53,344 bases of DNA from an uncultured Lachnospiraceae bacterium (GCA_944382125.1 CALWMV010000005.1:1-53344), one strand, 5' to 3'; shown: positions 1 through 8,985, counted from the first letter of the stretch. Translations and numbers: made by a program. The notes: a model not told the origin generated them from the sequence alone.

Positions 1-606
1 GAGAGCCTCTATATCCATGAGGCTGAAGTGGAAAGATATGAGAGGAACGGAAAGCCGGAGGGACAGAGACTTAAGCCTCTGCATGAGGGCTTCTGCTTTG
101 AACTTGGGGGAAGGGAGCTTACGGTCCTGCACTGCCCGGGCCATACTCCCGGCTCCATCTCTCTCCTTGACAGAAAGGACGGGCTGATCTTCCCCGGAGA
201 TACCCTGTCCCATGCCTCGGTATTCATGTTCGGAGACGGAAGAGAGGACGGAGCATATCTCAGGACCCTTGAGAGACTTGAGGAGCTTTATGCGGAAGGT
301 GCCTTCAGGACCATATATCCTTGCCATGGGGAGTGCCCGCTGGAGCTTCCTGAAGGAAAAACGGCGGATGCCTGCGAAGCACCGGATATGAAAAATGCCT
401 GCACTGAAGAAGCAGATACGAAAAATGCCTGCAGCGGATCCGATGGATCCGGCACAGGCGGAAAGACTCCCATGAGAGAGCTTATGGACTGCATGAATGC
501 CATAGCTTCGGGCAGTATCAGGGGAACAGCTGCGGCCTTCAGGGATCCTGAGGGGAGACAGGTCCATGATTACCGCTTCGGAGCCTGCGGCATACTGCAT
601 ATCTGA
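1..606 (+). CDS. MBL-fold metallohydrolase, 5'-truncated
   Basis: This is the C-terminal two thirds of a metallo-beta-lactamase-fold hydrolase of the glyoxalase II-like group; the reading frame is open from base 1, so the start lies outside the window. Metal-ligand motifs of the fold are visible: HCPGHTPGS, FPGDTL (bridging Asp) and PCHGE (late His). The substrate cannot be told from the sequence. After the last metal-binding His there is a low-complexity Cys-rich stretch in which ATGCCTGC recurs at 368, 395 and 425, followed by a short helical tail. The last 68 bases overlap the convergent acyltransferase gene on the other strand. The fold assignment is firm and the function open. Confidence 0.85.
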   Translation, partial: ESLYIHEAEVERYERNGKPEGQRLKPLHEGFCFELGGRELTVLHCPGHTPGSISLLDRKDGLIFPGDTLSHASVFMFGDGREDGAYLRTLERLEELYAEGAFRTIYPCHGECPLELPEGKTADACEAPDMKNACTEEADTKNACSGSDGSGTGGKTPMRELMDCMNAIASGSIRGTAAAFRDPEGRQVHDYRFGACGILHI

Positions 607-1702
607 GCCCGAAGAAGAGCTCTGCGATGACTAGGCCGATCAGGAATACGGTAAATATTATCGCAAGATTTATTGAAAGCTCATAGGCGGGGCCGATCCC
701 GAGATGGCCTGCAAGGAAGCTGTCTATGCGATAGCTTATGCCGAAGCGGCCAAGAAGGCCTGCTATGGTGAGATGGATAAGGTATATGATGAAGGTATCC
801 CTTCCAAGCCTCAGGATGAGGCGGCGGGGAAGATCTCCTTTGATATGTCTTCCCAGCACAAAGACCATCACTGCCATGCAGAGGGCGCAGAGAAGGCCGA
901 AGGAGCTGAACCAGTAGAGTATATAGTTGGTCTCACCTATGGAGCCGCGGTAGAGTTCTATGGACATCCTGACATAATTGAGCAAAAAGAAACCGAAAAG
1001 GGCAGAAAGTCCTGCAATGGGACTGAAGCTGCGGGTCAGTTCCTTTCTGTATCTGTATATGATATGCCCCCAGAGCACCTCGATGGCTGCAGGAAAGAGC
1101 CCGTTTATCGAATCATGGGAGCAGGACAGGAGCCTGTTATTGGTGATATCATTGAGCACGAGCAGAGCAAGGGATATGAGCATGAAGGCCCTTGCTCTTT
1201 TTATGTCATGATCCAGATAATCCGCAAAGGCCTTAAGCACCGGAAATATCAGTATGACCAGCATATATACATAGAGATACCAGAGATGATAGGCGCTGCC
1301 TATGGGGTTCCTCCAGGCAAGGAGGGTCATGAAGGCAAGCTGATATTCCTCAGGGGAGGCGTAAAGGCTCTGGGAAAGGCTTTCTCCGCCAAGCAGGAAG
1401 CCCTCAAAGTAAAATAAAAATACTGTTATCAGGGCCAGGGGAAGGAGGATGCTTTTTGCGCTCCTTTTTACCACGGTCCTATAGCTGCTGCTCCGAAAGA
1501 GGAAGAAGCCCATAATGAGCCAGAAGATGGCTACGCCGTCAGCAAAAAAGCAGGACATGAAAAGCCTGCTTTTATCATAAACTCCATTGACATATGCGCT
1601 GAGGCAGGTGTGGACGCCTATGACTATGAGGCAGCCCACGATCCTCAGCAGCTCTACGGATATATCCCGTTCTTTTCTTATCACCTTATCCTTATTATCC
1701 AT
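539..1702 (-). CDS. acyltransferase 3 family membrane protein
   Basis: This 387-residue polytopic membrane protein has about ten hydrophobic segments and the N-terminal signature of the acyltransferase 3 (OatA/NodX-like) family: a charged N-terminus, then ELLRIVGCLIVIGVHTC, whose Arg and His match the conserved residues of the family. Members move acyl groups, usually acetyl, onto extracytoplasmic glycans or small molecules. No periplasmic SGNH domain follows, so this is the short membrane-only type. The ATG at 1702 has only a weak Shine-Dalgarno. The 3' end overlaps the metallohydrolase gene tail to tail. The acceptor is unknown; the surface-sugar genes at 32-45 kb make a cell-surface glycan a reasonable guess. 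Confidence 0.8.
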   Translation of the reverse strand: MDNKDKVIRKERDISVELLRIVGCLIVIGVHTCLSAYVNGVYDKSRLFMSCFFADGVAIFWLIMGFFLFRSSSYRTVVKRSAKSILLPLALITVFLFYFEGFLLGGESLSQSLYASPEEYQLAFMTLLAWRNPIGSAYHLWYLYVYMLVILIFPVLKAFADYLDHDIKRARAFMLISLALLVLNDITNNRLLSCSHDSINGLFPAAIEVLWGHIIYRYRKELTRSFSPIAGLSALFGFFLLNYVRMSIELYRGSIGETNYILYWFSSFGLLCALCMAVMVFVLGRHIKGDLPRRLILRLGRDTFIIYLIHLTIAGLLGRFGISYRIDSFLAGHLGIGPAYELSINLAIIFTVFLIGLVIAELFFGLRYAVCRRLRSGNHGPVSPQDP

Positions 1703-1795
1703 ACCTGAATATCACATTTGCCTAAAATACTAAATCATTCTGCAGCATCATTTTCGGCTGAAGCCTTATGCCTGCCTGAGACATATTTCACTCCG

Positions 1796-2746
1796 TTATA
1801 CGATCACATTGATGGGAGAACCGCTGCAGAATGCTTCTATGTCCTGTCTGACCTTATCCACAAGCCTGCGTCTGGTCTCAAGGCCTCTCCAGCCCATATG
1901 GGGAGTGAGGACCACATTATCCAGCCTGTAAAGAGGGCTGTCTTCTGCCGGAGGCTCTGTCTCCTGTACGTCCAGGCCTGCTCCTGCTATACGTCCCTCC
2001 TCGAGGGCCCGTATCAGGGCCTTTTCATCTATCAGAGCACCCCTGGCGGTGTTGATGATATAGGCTCCGGGTTTCATAAGGGAGATGGCCTCTTCATCTA
2101 TCATGTGTCTGGTCTCATCGGTGAGAGGACAGTGCAGGGATATGAAATCGCTTTCGGAAAGCAGTTCCTTAAGGGGAACATAATGTATGCCGTCCTCATC
2201 GGGCCTTTGATGGTGGGCCGTGGCCAGGATCTTCATATCCAGGGCCTGTGCCACTCTTATGACTTCGCGGCCTATATTGCCTATGCCGACCACGCCCAGG
2301 GTCTTGCCGTTGAGCTCTATGTGATCTACGCTGAGGCGGTCGGTAAAGTTGCTGTGATCTCCCCTTGCCAGCATGCGGTGCTGCCTGGTCATGGAGGAGG
2401 CCAGATCCAGCATGAGAAGGAGCACTGTCTGGGCCACCCTCTGGGTACTGTAATTGGGGACATTGCAGACTCTTATGCCCTTTTCCCTGGCTGCCTCAAG
2501 ATCTAAGTTATTGTAGCCAGTGCCGGCCTCACAGATAAGCTTTACACTGTCCGGGAACTGTCTGATGATATCCCCGGGTACCGGGATCTCCTTGGTCACG
2601 ACCACGGTATAGCCCTGGACCCTCTCGAGGATCTTGTCCTGGGGCGTATCATCGTAGACCTTTACCTCAGAGGCTATGCCATCAAAGCCTGCCTTACCGT
2701 CATAGTTTATGCGTTCTGCATTAAGTACCACTGTCTTATCGTTCAT
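1796..2746 (-). CDS. D-2-hydroxyacid dehydrogenase (NAD(P)-dependent)
   Basis: This 316-residue protein belongs to the D-isomer-specific 2-hydroxyacid dehydrogenase family (HprA/SerA/LdhA group). It shows the NAD-binding motif GVVGIGNIGREV, the substrate-binding Arg in NTARGALID, the Glu of the QETEPP segment and the catalytic His in LTPHMGW. The length fits a glycerate (hydroxypyruvate) or 2-ketoacid reductase without the ACT domain of long SerA proteins. It starts only 22 bases after the isocitrate dehydrogenase stop, so it is probably cotranscribed with gltA and icd. That suggests reduction of a 2-oxoacid related to the pathway, but glycerate dehydrogenase is equally compatible and the substrate is inferred only. 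Confidence 0.85.
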   Translation of the reverse strand: MNDKTVVLNAERINYDGKAGFDGIASEVKVYDDTPQDKILERVQGYTVVVTKEIPVPGDIIRQFPDSVKLICEAGTGYNNLDLEAAREKGIRVCNVPNYSTQRVAQTVLLLMLDLASSMTRQHRMLARGDHSNFTDRLSVDHIELNGKTLGVVGIGNIGREVIRVAQALDMKILATAHHQRPDEDGIHYVPLKELLSESDFISLHCPLTDETRHMIDEEAISLMKPGAYIINTARGALIDEKALIRALEEGRIAGAGLDVQETEPPAEDSPLYRLDNVVLTPHMGWRGLETRRRLVDKVRQDIEAFCSGSPINVIV

Positions 2747-2768
2747 GATGCCTTTATCTGCCTCCTGC

Positions 2769-3965
2769 TTAGATTTCTACATGTTTTCTTACTGCCTTTA
2801 AGAAAGTAAGGGTATCTGAGGCCTTTTTTCCGCATAGGGGTGCCAGATCGCCCGTGACCGTACCATCGCCGATGGTGTCAATGCAGGCCTTTTCAATGGC
2901 CTTTGCAAAGGCTGTAAGCTCCGGCGTATCATCCAGCTCGCCCCTTTTTGCAAGGGCGCCGGTCCATGCAAATATCATGGCGGTGGGATTGACGGAGACG
3001 GTCTCTCCGTTTTTATATCTGTAATAAAGATCAGTGATGGTGCCGTGGGCAGCCTCAAATTCGTATTTGCCGTCGGGGCTTACCAGTACGCTGGACATCA
3101 TGGCTATGCTTCCGAAGGCAGCACTTATAAGGTCGCTCATCACGTCTCCGTCATAATTCTTGCAGGCCCAGATAAATCCTCCCTCGGAGCGCATGATGCC
3201 GGCTGCCGCCGAGTCTATGAGCATGTATCTGTAGTTTATGCCGAGCCTTTCAAAATCAGCCTTGTAGCGGGTCTCGTAAAGCTCCTCAAATATGTCCCGG
3301 AACCTGTGGTCGTAGATCTTTGATATGGTGTCCTTTGCGGAGAACCACAGATCCTCTCCTGCGCTTATGGCATAGTTGAAGCAGGATGAGGCAAAGGACC
3401 TTATGGAATCCTCGGTATTGAACTGGCCCATGATCACATCTCCTGAGTCAAGATCTGCGATCTTTGAGGCAGAAAGTATATTGCCCTCCCTGTCCTTATA
3501 CACAAGCTCTGCGGTGCCAGGCTCCTCTGCCTTATATTCTGCAGCCTTATAGATGTCTCCGAAGGCATGCCTTGCTATGGTTATGGGCTTGCGCCAGGAG
3601 GAGACCAGGGGAGCTATGCCAGGAGCGATTATGGGTTTCCTGAATACGGTGCCGTCCAGCATGGAGCGGATGGTAGCGTTGGGACTCTTCCAAAGCTTGG
3701 AAAGGCCGTATTCCTCCATGCGCTGGGCGTTGGGAGTGATGGTGGCGCATTTAACACCGACTCCGAGGCGCTTTATGGCCTCCGCAGCCTCTATGGTCAC
3801 CTGATCTCCGGTCCTTTCCCTGTTTTCAAGTCCCAGATCGTAGTATTCAGTATCAAGTTCCACGAAGGGGAGCAGCAGCTCCTCCTTTATCTGCTTCCAG
3901 ACTATCCTAGTCATCTCATCCCCGTCAAGCTCTGCTATGGGGTTTTTCATCCTGATAGGTTCCAT
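2769..3965 (-). CDS. icd: isocitrate dehydrogenase, type II homodimeric, predicted NAD-dependent
   Basis: This 398-residue enzyme oxidises isocitrate to 2-oxoglutarate and CO2. It resembles the eukaryotic-type subfamily II along its length (AELDGDEMTR near the start, KSPNATIRSMLDGTVFR, FEAAHGTIT, NPTAMIFAW). In NADP enzymes of this type HGTVT is followed by Arg-His (R314/H315 in human IDH1), which hold the 2'-phosphate; here the pair is Asp312-Leu313 (codons at 3032-3027). By analogy with NAD-specific enzymes this predicts NAD preference. The start at 3965 is chosen because GGGAGA lies at normal distance; an upstream ATG at 3998 lacks this support. It follows citrate synthase by 132 bases. 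Confidence 0.93.
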   Translation of the reverse strand: MEPIRMKNPIAELDGDEMTRIVWKQIKEELLLPFVELDTEYYDLGLENRERTGDQVTIEAAEAIKRLGVGVKCATITPNAQRMEEYGLSKLWKSPNATIRSMLDGTVFRKPIIAPGIAPLVSSWRKPITIARHAFGDIYKAAEYKAEEPGTAELVYKDREGNILSASKIADLDSGDVIMGQFNTEDSIRSFASSCFNYAISAGEDLWFSAKDTISKIYDHRFRDIFEELYETRYKADFERLGINYRYMLIDSAAAGIMRSEGGFIWACKNYDGDVMSDLISAAFGSIAMMSSVLVSPDGKYEFEAAHGTITDLYYRYKNGETVSVNPTAMIFAWTGALAKRGELDDTPELTAFAKAIEKACIDTIGDGTVTGDLAPLCGKKASDTLTFLKAVRKHVEI

Positions 3966-4097
3966 GCTGATCTCTCCCTTCAGCGTTTGACTCTTCATTA
4001 AGTGCCATCAGCCACGAACTGAAATATTTCCATACTTTATATCAGAGCGGACAGCTTTGTCCTCTGCCATCCTTTATATCAATGCGGGCGGGCTTTA

Positions 4098-5456
4098 TCA
4101 TTTTCTGTCCTTTATGTCCACGTAGGGCACTCTTATCATGCTGGCCCTGTATGCGGGACGCATGAGACGTCCGCCGGTCATGACCTCCTCGATACGATGA
4201 GCACACCATCCTGATATCCTTGCCACCGCAAAGAGGGGCGTGCAGAGCTCCTCGGGGATGCCCAGCATCCTGTAGATAAGGCCCGAATAGAGATCCACGT
4301 TGGCGCAGATCGGCATATCCATATTTTTCTCTTCCATAAGGATGGGAATACCGTATTCCTCCACCTTTTTAAGAAGTTCAAGCTGGTCTTCGCAGCCCTT
4401 TTCCCTGGCCACATCCACTGCATATTTTCTGAGCAGCCCCGCCCTGGGATCAGAGATGGTATAGACTGCATGGCCGAGGCCGTATATCTTTCCGGATCTG
4501 TCGCCGGCCTCTTTTCTGACCAGCTTCCGAAGATAGTTTTTTATCTCCTCGTCATCCTTCCAGTCCTTCACATTTTCACTGATATAATTGAACATCTCCA
4601 TGACCTTGCTGTTGGCACCGCCGTGGAGGGGACCCTTGAGGGAGCCGATGGCTCCGGAGATGGCACTGTAGGTATCCGTTCCCGTTGAGGAAAGGGCTCT
4701 GCAGACGAAGGTGGAGTTATTTCCTCCTCCATGCTCTGCCTGGATCATGAGCATGAGATCGAGGAGCAGGGCTTCATTCCTTGTGTAGGCTTTATCCTCT
4801 CTTACCATGCGGAGGAAATTTTCAGAGACTGAGAGCTCAGGTTTGGGATTATGTATGTAAAGGGACTTTCCGTCAAAATGATGCCTCTTTGTGGCATAGG
4901 CCTGGGCCACTATGGTCGGGAAGCGGGCCATGAGCACTATGGACTGCCTTATCATGTTTTCAAGGGAGGTGTTGTCCGGATCCTTATCATAGGAATAAAG
5001 GGCCAGCACGCACCTGCCCAGCTTGTTCATGATATTGCGGCTGGGTATCTTGAGTATCATATCCTCATAAAAGCCATTGGGCAGGTCCCTGGCGGCAGCC
5101 AGGATCTCATTGAACTCCTTAAGCTGTTCGGAGGTGGGAAGCTTTCCGACTATCAGAAGGTAGGCAACCTCCTCAAAGCCGAAGGTATCGTTTTTCCTGT
5201 GGGCTTCCACGATATCCTCCATGCTTATGCCGCGGTAATAGAGCCGTCCTTTCTGAGGTACCCTTACGCCGTCCTCCACGATATATCCCTGGACACTGCC
5301 GATGCCGGTGACGCCTACCAGCACTCCGGTGCCGTCGGCATTCCTCAGGCCTCTCTTAAGGTTCACATCATTGAGGTATCTGGGACTGATGACATACTGT
5401 CCCTTCATCTCTTCGCTGAGCCGAAGCATATAATCATTTACATATTCAGCTGTCAT
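4098..5456 (-). CDS. gltA: citrate synthase
   Basis: This 452-residue citrate/2-methylcitrate synthase family enzyme condenses acetyl-CoA with oxaloacetate. The catalytic triad positions are visible: His in PLHGGANSKVMEM, His in YGLGHAVYTISDPRAG and Asp in ANVDLYSGLIY. The Arg-rich end of the active site (GWCAHRIEE) is also present. The start is preceded by AAAGGAG. It is the first gene of a minus-strand run with icd and a 2-hydroxyacid dehydrogenase, and it diverges from an aconitase-family gene, so its likely task is to feed 2-oxoglutarate and glutamate synthesis. A Re-type citrate synthase, used by some clostridia, is a different protein family. Confidence 0.94.
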   Translation of the reverse strand: MTAEYVNDYMLRLSEEMKGQYVISPRYLNDVNLKRGLRNADGTGVLVGVTGIGSVQGYIVEDGVRVPQKGRLYYRGISMEDIVEAHRKNDTFGFEEVAYLLIVGKLPTSEQLKEFNEILAAARDLPNGFYEDMILKIPSRNIMNKLGRCVLALYSYDKDPDNTSLENMIRQSIVLMARFPTIVAQAYATKRHHFDGKSLYIHNPKPELSVSENFLRMVREDKAYTRNEALLLDLMLMIQAEHGGGNNSTFVCRALSSTGTDTYSAISGAIGSLKGPLHGGANSKVMEMFNYISENVKDWKDDEEIKNYLRKLVRKEAGDRSGKIYGLGHAVYTISDPRAGLLRKYAVDVAREKGCEDQLELLKKVEEYGIPILMEEKNMDMPICANVDLYSGLIYRMLGIPEELCTPLFAVARISGWCAHRIEEVMTGGRLMRPAYRASMIRVPYVDIKDRK

Positions 5457-5646
5457 ATCTCCGCTCCTTTCCCGCTGCAGGCAGCAAATTTGAATATAAT
5501 ACTAAACTTTTGAAAAGGATTTATCAATAAAAATGGCAGGAAAATATTCCCTTAAGGGCAGAAAAAAAGTATACTGACTCTATCATTTTAAAAGAGCAGA
5601 GGGAAAAAGTCATTTGTATTAAGGAGCTCATGAAGGGAGATGCCCT
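5457..5646. promoter_or_regulatory. divergent control region of the citrate-to-2-oxoglutarate cluster
   Basis: This AT-rich spacer separates citrate synthase (minus) from the hydratase (plus), and both promoters must lie here. It contains a short palindrome CTTTTGAAAAG near 5508-5518, a TATTAT-like element on the minus strand and a GTATACT element on the plus strand. No -35/-10 pair with 17-base spacing is clear enough to assign. It does not match a CodY box. Regulation is unresolved. Confidence 0.4.
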
Positions 5647-7896
5647 ATGATCAGACTTTATGATTCAGGATTTTATCTTAAAAACGGGAAGGCCGAAAAG
5701 GCGGAGAGGCCGGATACGGAAGCGAGAAAGAAAACCATGGCCTATAAGATCCTCATGGCCCATGACAGAGGACCGGAGGGAGAGGTCATGCACATACGCT
5801 TTGACAGCCTTATCTCCCATGACATAACCTATGTGGGTATAATCCAGACGGCAAAGGCCAGCGGGCTTACGGAATTTCCGGTGCCCTATGTGATGACCAA
5901 CTGTCACAACAGTCTCTGTGCCGTGGGAGGCACCATCAATGAGGACGACCATGTATTCGGGCTTTCAGCTGCGGTAAAGTACGGAGGCATATATGTCCCT
6001 GCCAATCAGGCAGTCATACATCAGTATGCCCGGGAGATGATGGCGGGCTGCGGACGGATGATACTGGGATCGGACAGCCATACCAGATACGGAGCTCTCG
6101 GCACCCTGGGCGTAGGAGAGGGCGGACCGGAGATAGTAAAACAGCTCCTGGAAAATACCTATGACATAAGCTATCCCAGGGTAGTGCTGGTATATCTTAC
6201 AGGCAGCCCGGCGCGGGGAGTCGGACCTCATGATGTGGCCATTGCCCTCTGCGGCGCGGTATATAAAAATGGCTTCGTAAAGAACAGCATACTGGAATTC
6301 TGCGGCCCCGGCATAAAGAACCTTTCCATGGACTTCAGGATAGGAATAGATGTGATGACTACTGAGACGGCCTGCCTTTCTTCGATATGGGAGACAGACG
6401 GAGCCGTTGAGGAGTATCTCGCAGTACACGGGCGCCCTGAAGCCTATAAGGAGCTCAGACCGGAGGAAGGGGCATACTATAATGCCATGGTTGAGATCGA
6501 CCTTTCCTCCATAGAGCCCATGGCGGCCCTGCCCTTCCATCCCTCGGAGGCCTATACCATAAGGGAGCTCATGACAGACGGAGCGGATATCCTGAGGGAG
6601 GCAGAGAAGAGAGCTGAGGAACAGTTCGGCGGCAAGGTGAGCCTGAGCCTTACGGACAAGATAAGGGACGGACACATATATGTGGATCAGGGCGTCATAG
6701 CAGGCTGTGCAGGAGGCATGTATGAAAATATCGCCGAAGCAGCCTCCATCTTAAAGGGACGGGACACAGGCTGCGGAGCCTTCAGTCTTTCTGTATATCC
6801 TCCAAGCATGCCGGTAAATCTGGAACTTATAAGGAAGGGCATCATGGCTGATCTTACGGAGGCAGGAGCAGTATTCAAGCCCTGCTTCTGCGGTCCCTGC
6901 TTCGGGGCCGGGGATGTGCCGGCAAACAATGCCATCTCCATACGCCATACCACCAGGAACTTCCCCAACAGGGAAGGCTCTCGGCCCGGAGACGGACAGC
7001 TTAGCGCCGTCATGCTGATGGACGCAAGGAGCATAGCAGCCACGGCTGCCAACCACGGACGCCTCACTCCCGCCACGGATATGGACTATGAGTTCAGCTA
7101 TCCGGAAAGCTATGGATTTGATGATACGGTTTATAAAAAGAGGGTATATGACGGCTTCGGAAGGCCGAAAGCCGATGAGCCCCTGAGGTATGGTCCCAAT
7201 ATAACGGAGTGGCCTTCTATACCGGAGCTTAAGCCCAATATGCTCATGGAACTGGCTTCAGTTATCCATGATGAAGTTACAACCACTGATGAACTGATAC
7301 CTTCGGGAGAGACCTCGTCCTACAGGTCCAATCCCCTGAAGCTGGCATCCTTCGCCCTTTCAAGGAGGGATCCCGGATACGTTCCCCGTACTGAAGGCAT
7401 AAGGAAGGAAGCGGAGAAGCTTGCAATGGGACAGCCCTCGGAGCGTATAGCAGAGGCCCTCAGGCTCGCAGGGGCTTCAGAAGAGGATGTGAAGGATACC
7501 ATCATGGGCTCCGTGATCTTTGCCAGAAAGCCCGGTGACGGTTCCGCCAGGGAGCAGGCGGCCTCATGCCAGAGGGTGCTCGGCGGCTGTGCCAACATCT
7601 GCTATGAATTTGCCACAAAGAGATATCGCTCCAACTGTATCAACTGGGGCATGATGCCATTTACCCTGGATAAGGATACGGAATTTGATTATGAGCCAGG
7701 GGATCTGATATACGTTCCGGATATATTGGAGCTCATAAAGTCCGGAGCAGCGGATATCCCCGCAAAGGTTATATCCGGACAGGAGGTAAGGGATCTGATG
7801 CTTCACATGGCACCCCTTACCGAGGAGGAGAAAAAGATACTTATCTGCGGCTGCCTCATGAACTACTATGCTGCGGCAAAGGCGGGAAGGGTATAA
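5647..7896 (+). CDS. aconitase-family hydratase (YbhJ-like), probable aconitate hydratase
   Basis: This 749-residue protein of the aconitase/3-isopropylmalate dehydratase superfamily is closest in length and layout to the E. coli YbhJ type rather than to AcnA or AcnB. Visible motifs are GSDSHTR (about 141-147), the likely Fe-S ligands Cys354 (IAGCAGG) and Cys415/Cys418 (CFCGPCFGAGD), the RNF segment near 437-439, and GDGSAREQ in the C-terminal swivel domain, equivalent to GSSREH of aconitase. The catalytic first Ser and the Arg are kept, but the second Ser is Ala. Divergence from gltA-icd argues that it supplies the citrate to isocitrate step. The start has GGGAG eight bases upstream. Its activity is inferred. 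Confidence 0.85.
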   Translation: MIRLYDSGFYLKNGKAEKAERPDTEARKKTMAYKILMAHDRGPEGEVMHIRFDSLISHDITYVGIIQTAKASGLTEFPVPYVMTNCHNSLCAVGGTINEDDHVFGLSAAVKYGGIYVPANQAVIHQYAREMMAGCGRMILGSDSHTRYGALGTLGVGEGGPEIVKQLLENTYDISYPRVVLVYLTGSPARGVGPHDVAIALCGAVYKNGFVKNSILEFCGPGIKNLSMDFRIGIDVMTTETACLSSIWETDGAVEEYLAVHGRPEAYKELRPEEGAYYNAMVEIDLSSIEPMAALPFHPSEAYTIRELMTDGADILREAEKRAEEQFGGKVSLSLTDKIRDGHIYVDQGVIAGCAGGMYENIAEAASILKGRDTGCGAFSLSVYPPSMPVNLELIRKGIMADLTEAGAVFKPCFCGPCFGAGDVPANNAISIRHTTRNFPNREGSRPGDGQLSAVMLMDARSIAATAANHGRLTPATDMDYEFSYPESYGFDDTVYKKRVYDGFGRPKADEPLRYGPNITEWPSIPELKPNMLMELASVIHDEVTTTDELIPSGETSSYRSNPLKLASFALSRRDPGYVPRTEGIRKEAEKLAMGQPSERIAEALRLAGASEEDVKDTIMGSVIFARKPGDGSAREQAASCQRVLGGCANICYEFATKRYRSNCINWGMMPFTLDKDTEFDYEPGDLIYVPDILELIKSGAADIPAKVISGQEVRDLMLHMAPLTEEEKKILICGCLMNYYAAAKAGRV

Positions 7897-8002
7897 AAGG
7901 GAGAGGAGCGCGGGCCCGGGTCAGCAGTGCCTGATTGCCAGCTAAAGATATAAACTTTATGATATCGATATAAAAGCGGAAGTTAATCAAAATCTGAAAT
8001 AG

Positions 8003-8024
8003 GGGAGGCGGTGTTCCGCCTCCC
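8003..8024 (+). terminator. GC-rich hairpin after the hydratase gene
   Basis: A perfect nine-base-pair stem (8003-8011 with 8016-8024) closes a TGTT loop. No T-run follows, so this may be a weak terminator or an mRNA 3'-end stabiliser. It sits eight bases before the first ATG of the damaged radical-SAM gene and contains the only GGGGAGG there, so that gene lacks a normally exposed ribosome binding site. Confidence 0.5.
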
Positions 8025-8031
8025 GATCTAT

Positions 8032-8920
8032 ATGCTTATGAAAGATCTTTTGTACTTATATGAAAATTGTGAGCTCTGCCCCAGAAGATGCGGGGCAGAC
8101 AGGAGAGTTTCGCCCGGAATATGCGGCCAGGGCCGCCCTTCATCTCTGGGAGGAACCCTGTCTTTCCGGGCAGGGAGGGAGCGGAGCCATATTTTTCTCC
8201 GGATGCACCCTCCGCTGCTGCTACTGCCAGAACTATGACATCAGCCAGGAGGGAAAGGGCAGGGAGATATCCGAAGACAGGCTCTATGAGATCATGCTTG
8301 AACTCCAGGAACAGGGGGCACAGAATATAGACCTGATAACAGCCACCCATTTTCTTCCATCCATCCTTCCGGTGCTTGAAAAAGTGAAGTCTCAGCTTCA
8401 CATACCCATAGTTTATAACTGCGGAGGCTATGAGAGAGTCGAGACCCTTCGCATGCTGGAGGGCTATGTGGATATCTGGCTTCCGGATCTCAAATATTAT
8501 TCTCCGGAGCTTTCAGCGAGGTATTCCTCGGCACCGGATTATTTTGAGTATGCAAAGGAAGCGATAAAGGAGATGCTTCACCAGTGCGGCAGACTGGAAT
8601 ATGATGAAAATGGGGCTTTAAGGAAAGGCGTGATCATCCGCCATATGGTGCTTCCGGGACATAGGGATGACTCCATCAGCCTCATAAGATGGATGAAGGA
8701 GGAACTGCCGGCTGACGGATGGCTTATAAGCCTGATGAGCCAGTATACGCCATTTTATCGTGCGGAAGAACATCCCGAGATCAACAGAAGGATCACCACC
8801 TATGAGTATGAAAGCGTGCTTAAGGAGGCCATAAACCTGGGCCTGGACCGCGGATTTATGCAGGAAAGAAGCAGCGCAAAGGAGGAATACACCCCGCCCT
8901 TTGATATGGAGGGGATATAA
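8032..8920 (+). pseudogene. radical SAM protein (PflA-like, COG1313 type), disrupted by a frameshift
   Basis: The coding signal is split between two frames. Bases 8032-8127 encode the N-terminal Cys-rich motif of this family (CELCPRRCG, then GICG). From about 8123 a frame shifted by one encodes AARAALHLWEEPC, the SAM-cluster motif CTLRCCYCQNYDIS (CxxxCxxC), a TIM-barrel core and a C-terminus ending at 8920. In intact relatives about seven residues separate GxCG from ARAALH; here the segments overlap, so a deletion of about 20-23 bases is the simplest explanation. A start at 8060 would drop the N-terminal cysteines. It may be inactive, a truncated enzyme, or an assembly error. Confidence 0.75.
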
Positions 8921-8927
8921 GGGTTTG

Positions 8928-8962
8928 TGCCCTCCCTGCCGGTTTGCGCGGCAAGGAGGGCA
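8928..8962. terminator. bidirectional terminator hairpin
   Basis: A long stem pairs 8928-8941 with 8949-8962, with arms TGCCCTCC...TGCCG and CGGCA...GGAGGGCA and one mismatch. It lies between the convergent ends of the radical-SAM gene and uvrA2, so it can serve both. Long T-runs are absent. Confidence 0.6.
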
Positions 8963-8985
8963 TATAAGAGAAAATGAAATCAATC

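Noticed and set aside
704-1417. Plus-strand open frame opposite the acyltransferase gene
   Set aside because: Composition is unlike a protein and the membrane acyltransferase on the minus strand has clear motifs.
5500-5525. CodY-like box in the gltA/hydratase spacer
   Set aside because: The palindrome CTTTTGAAAAG lacks the spacing of the CodY consensus.
8011-8031. GTG start for the radical-SAM gene
   Set aside because: It falls within the hairpin and too close to GGGGAGG; family alignment favours the ATGs at 8032 or 8038.
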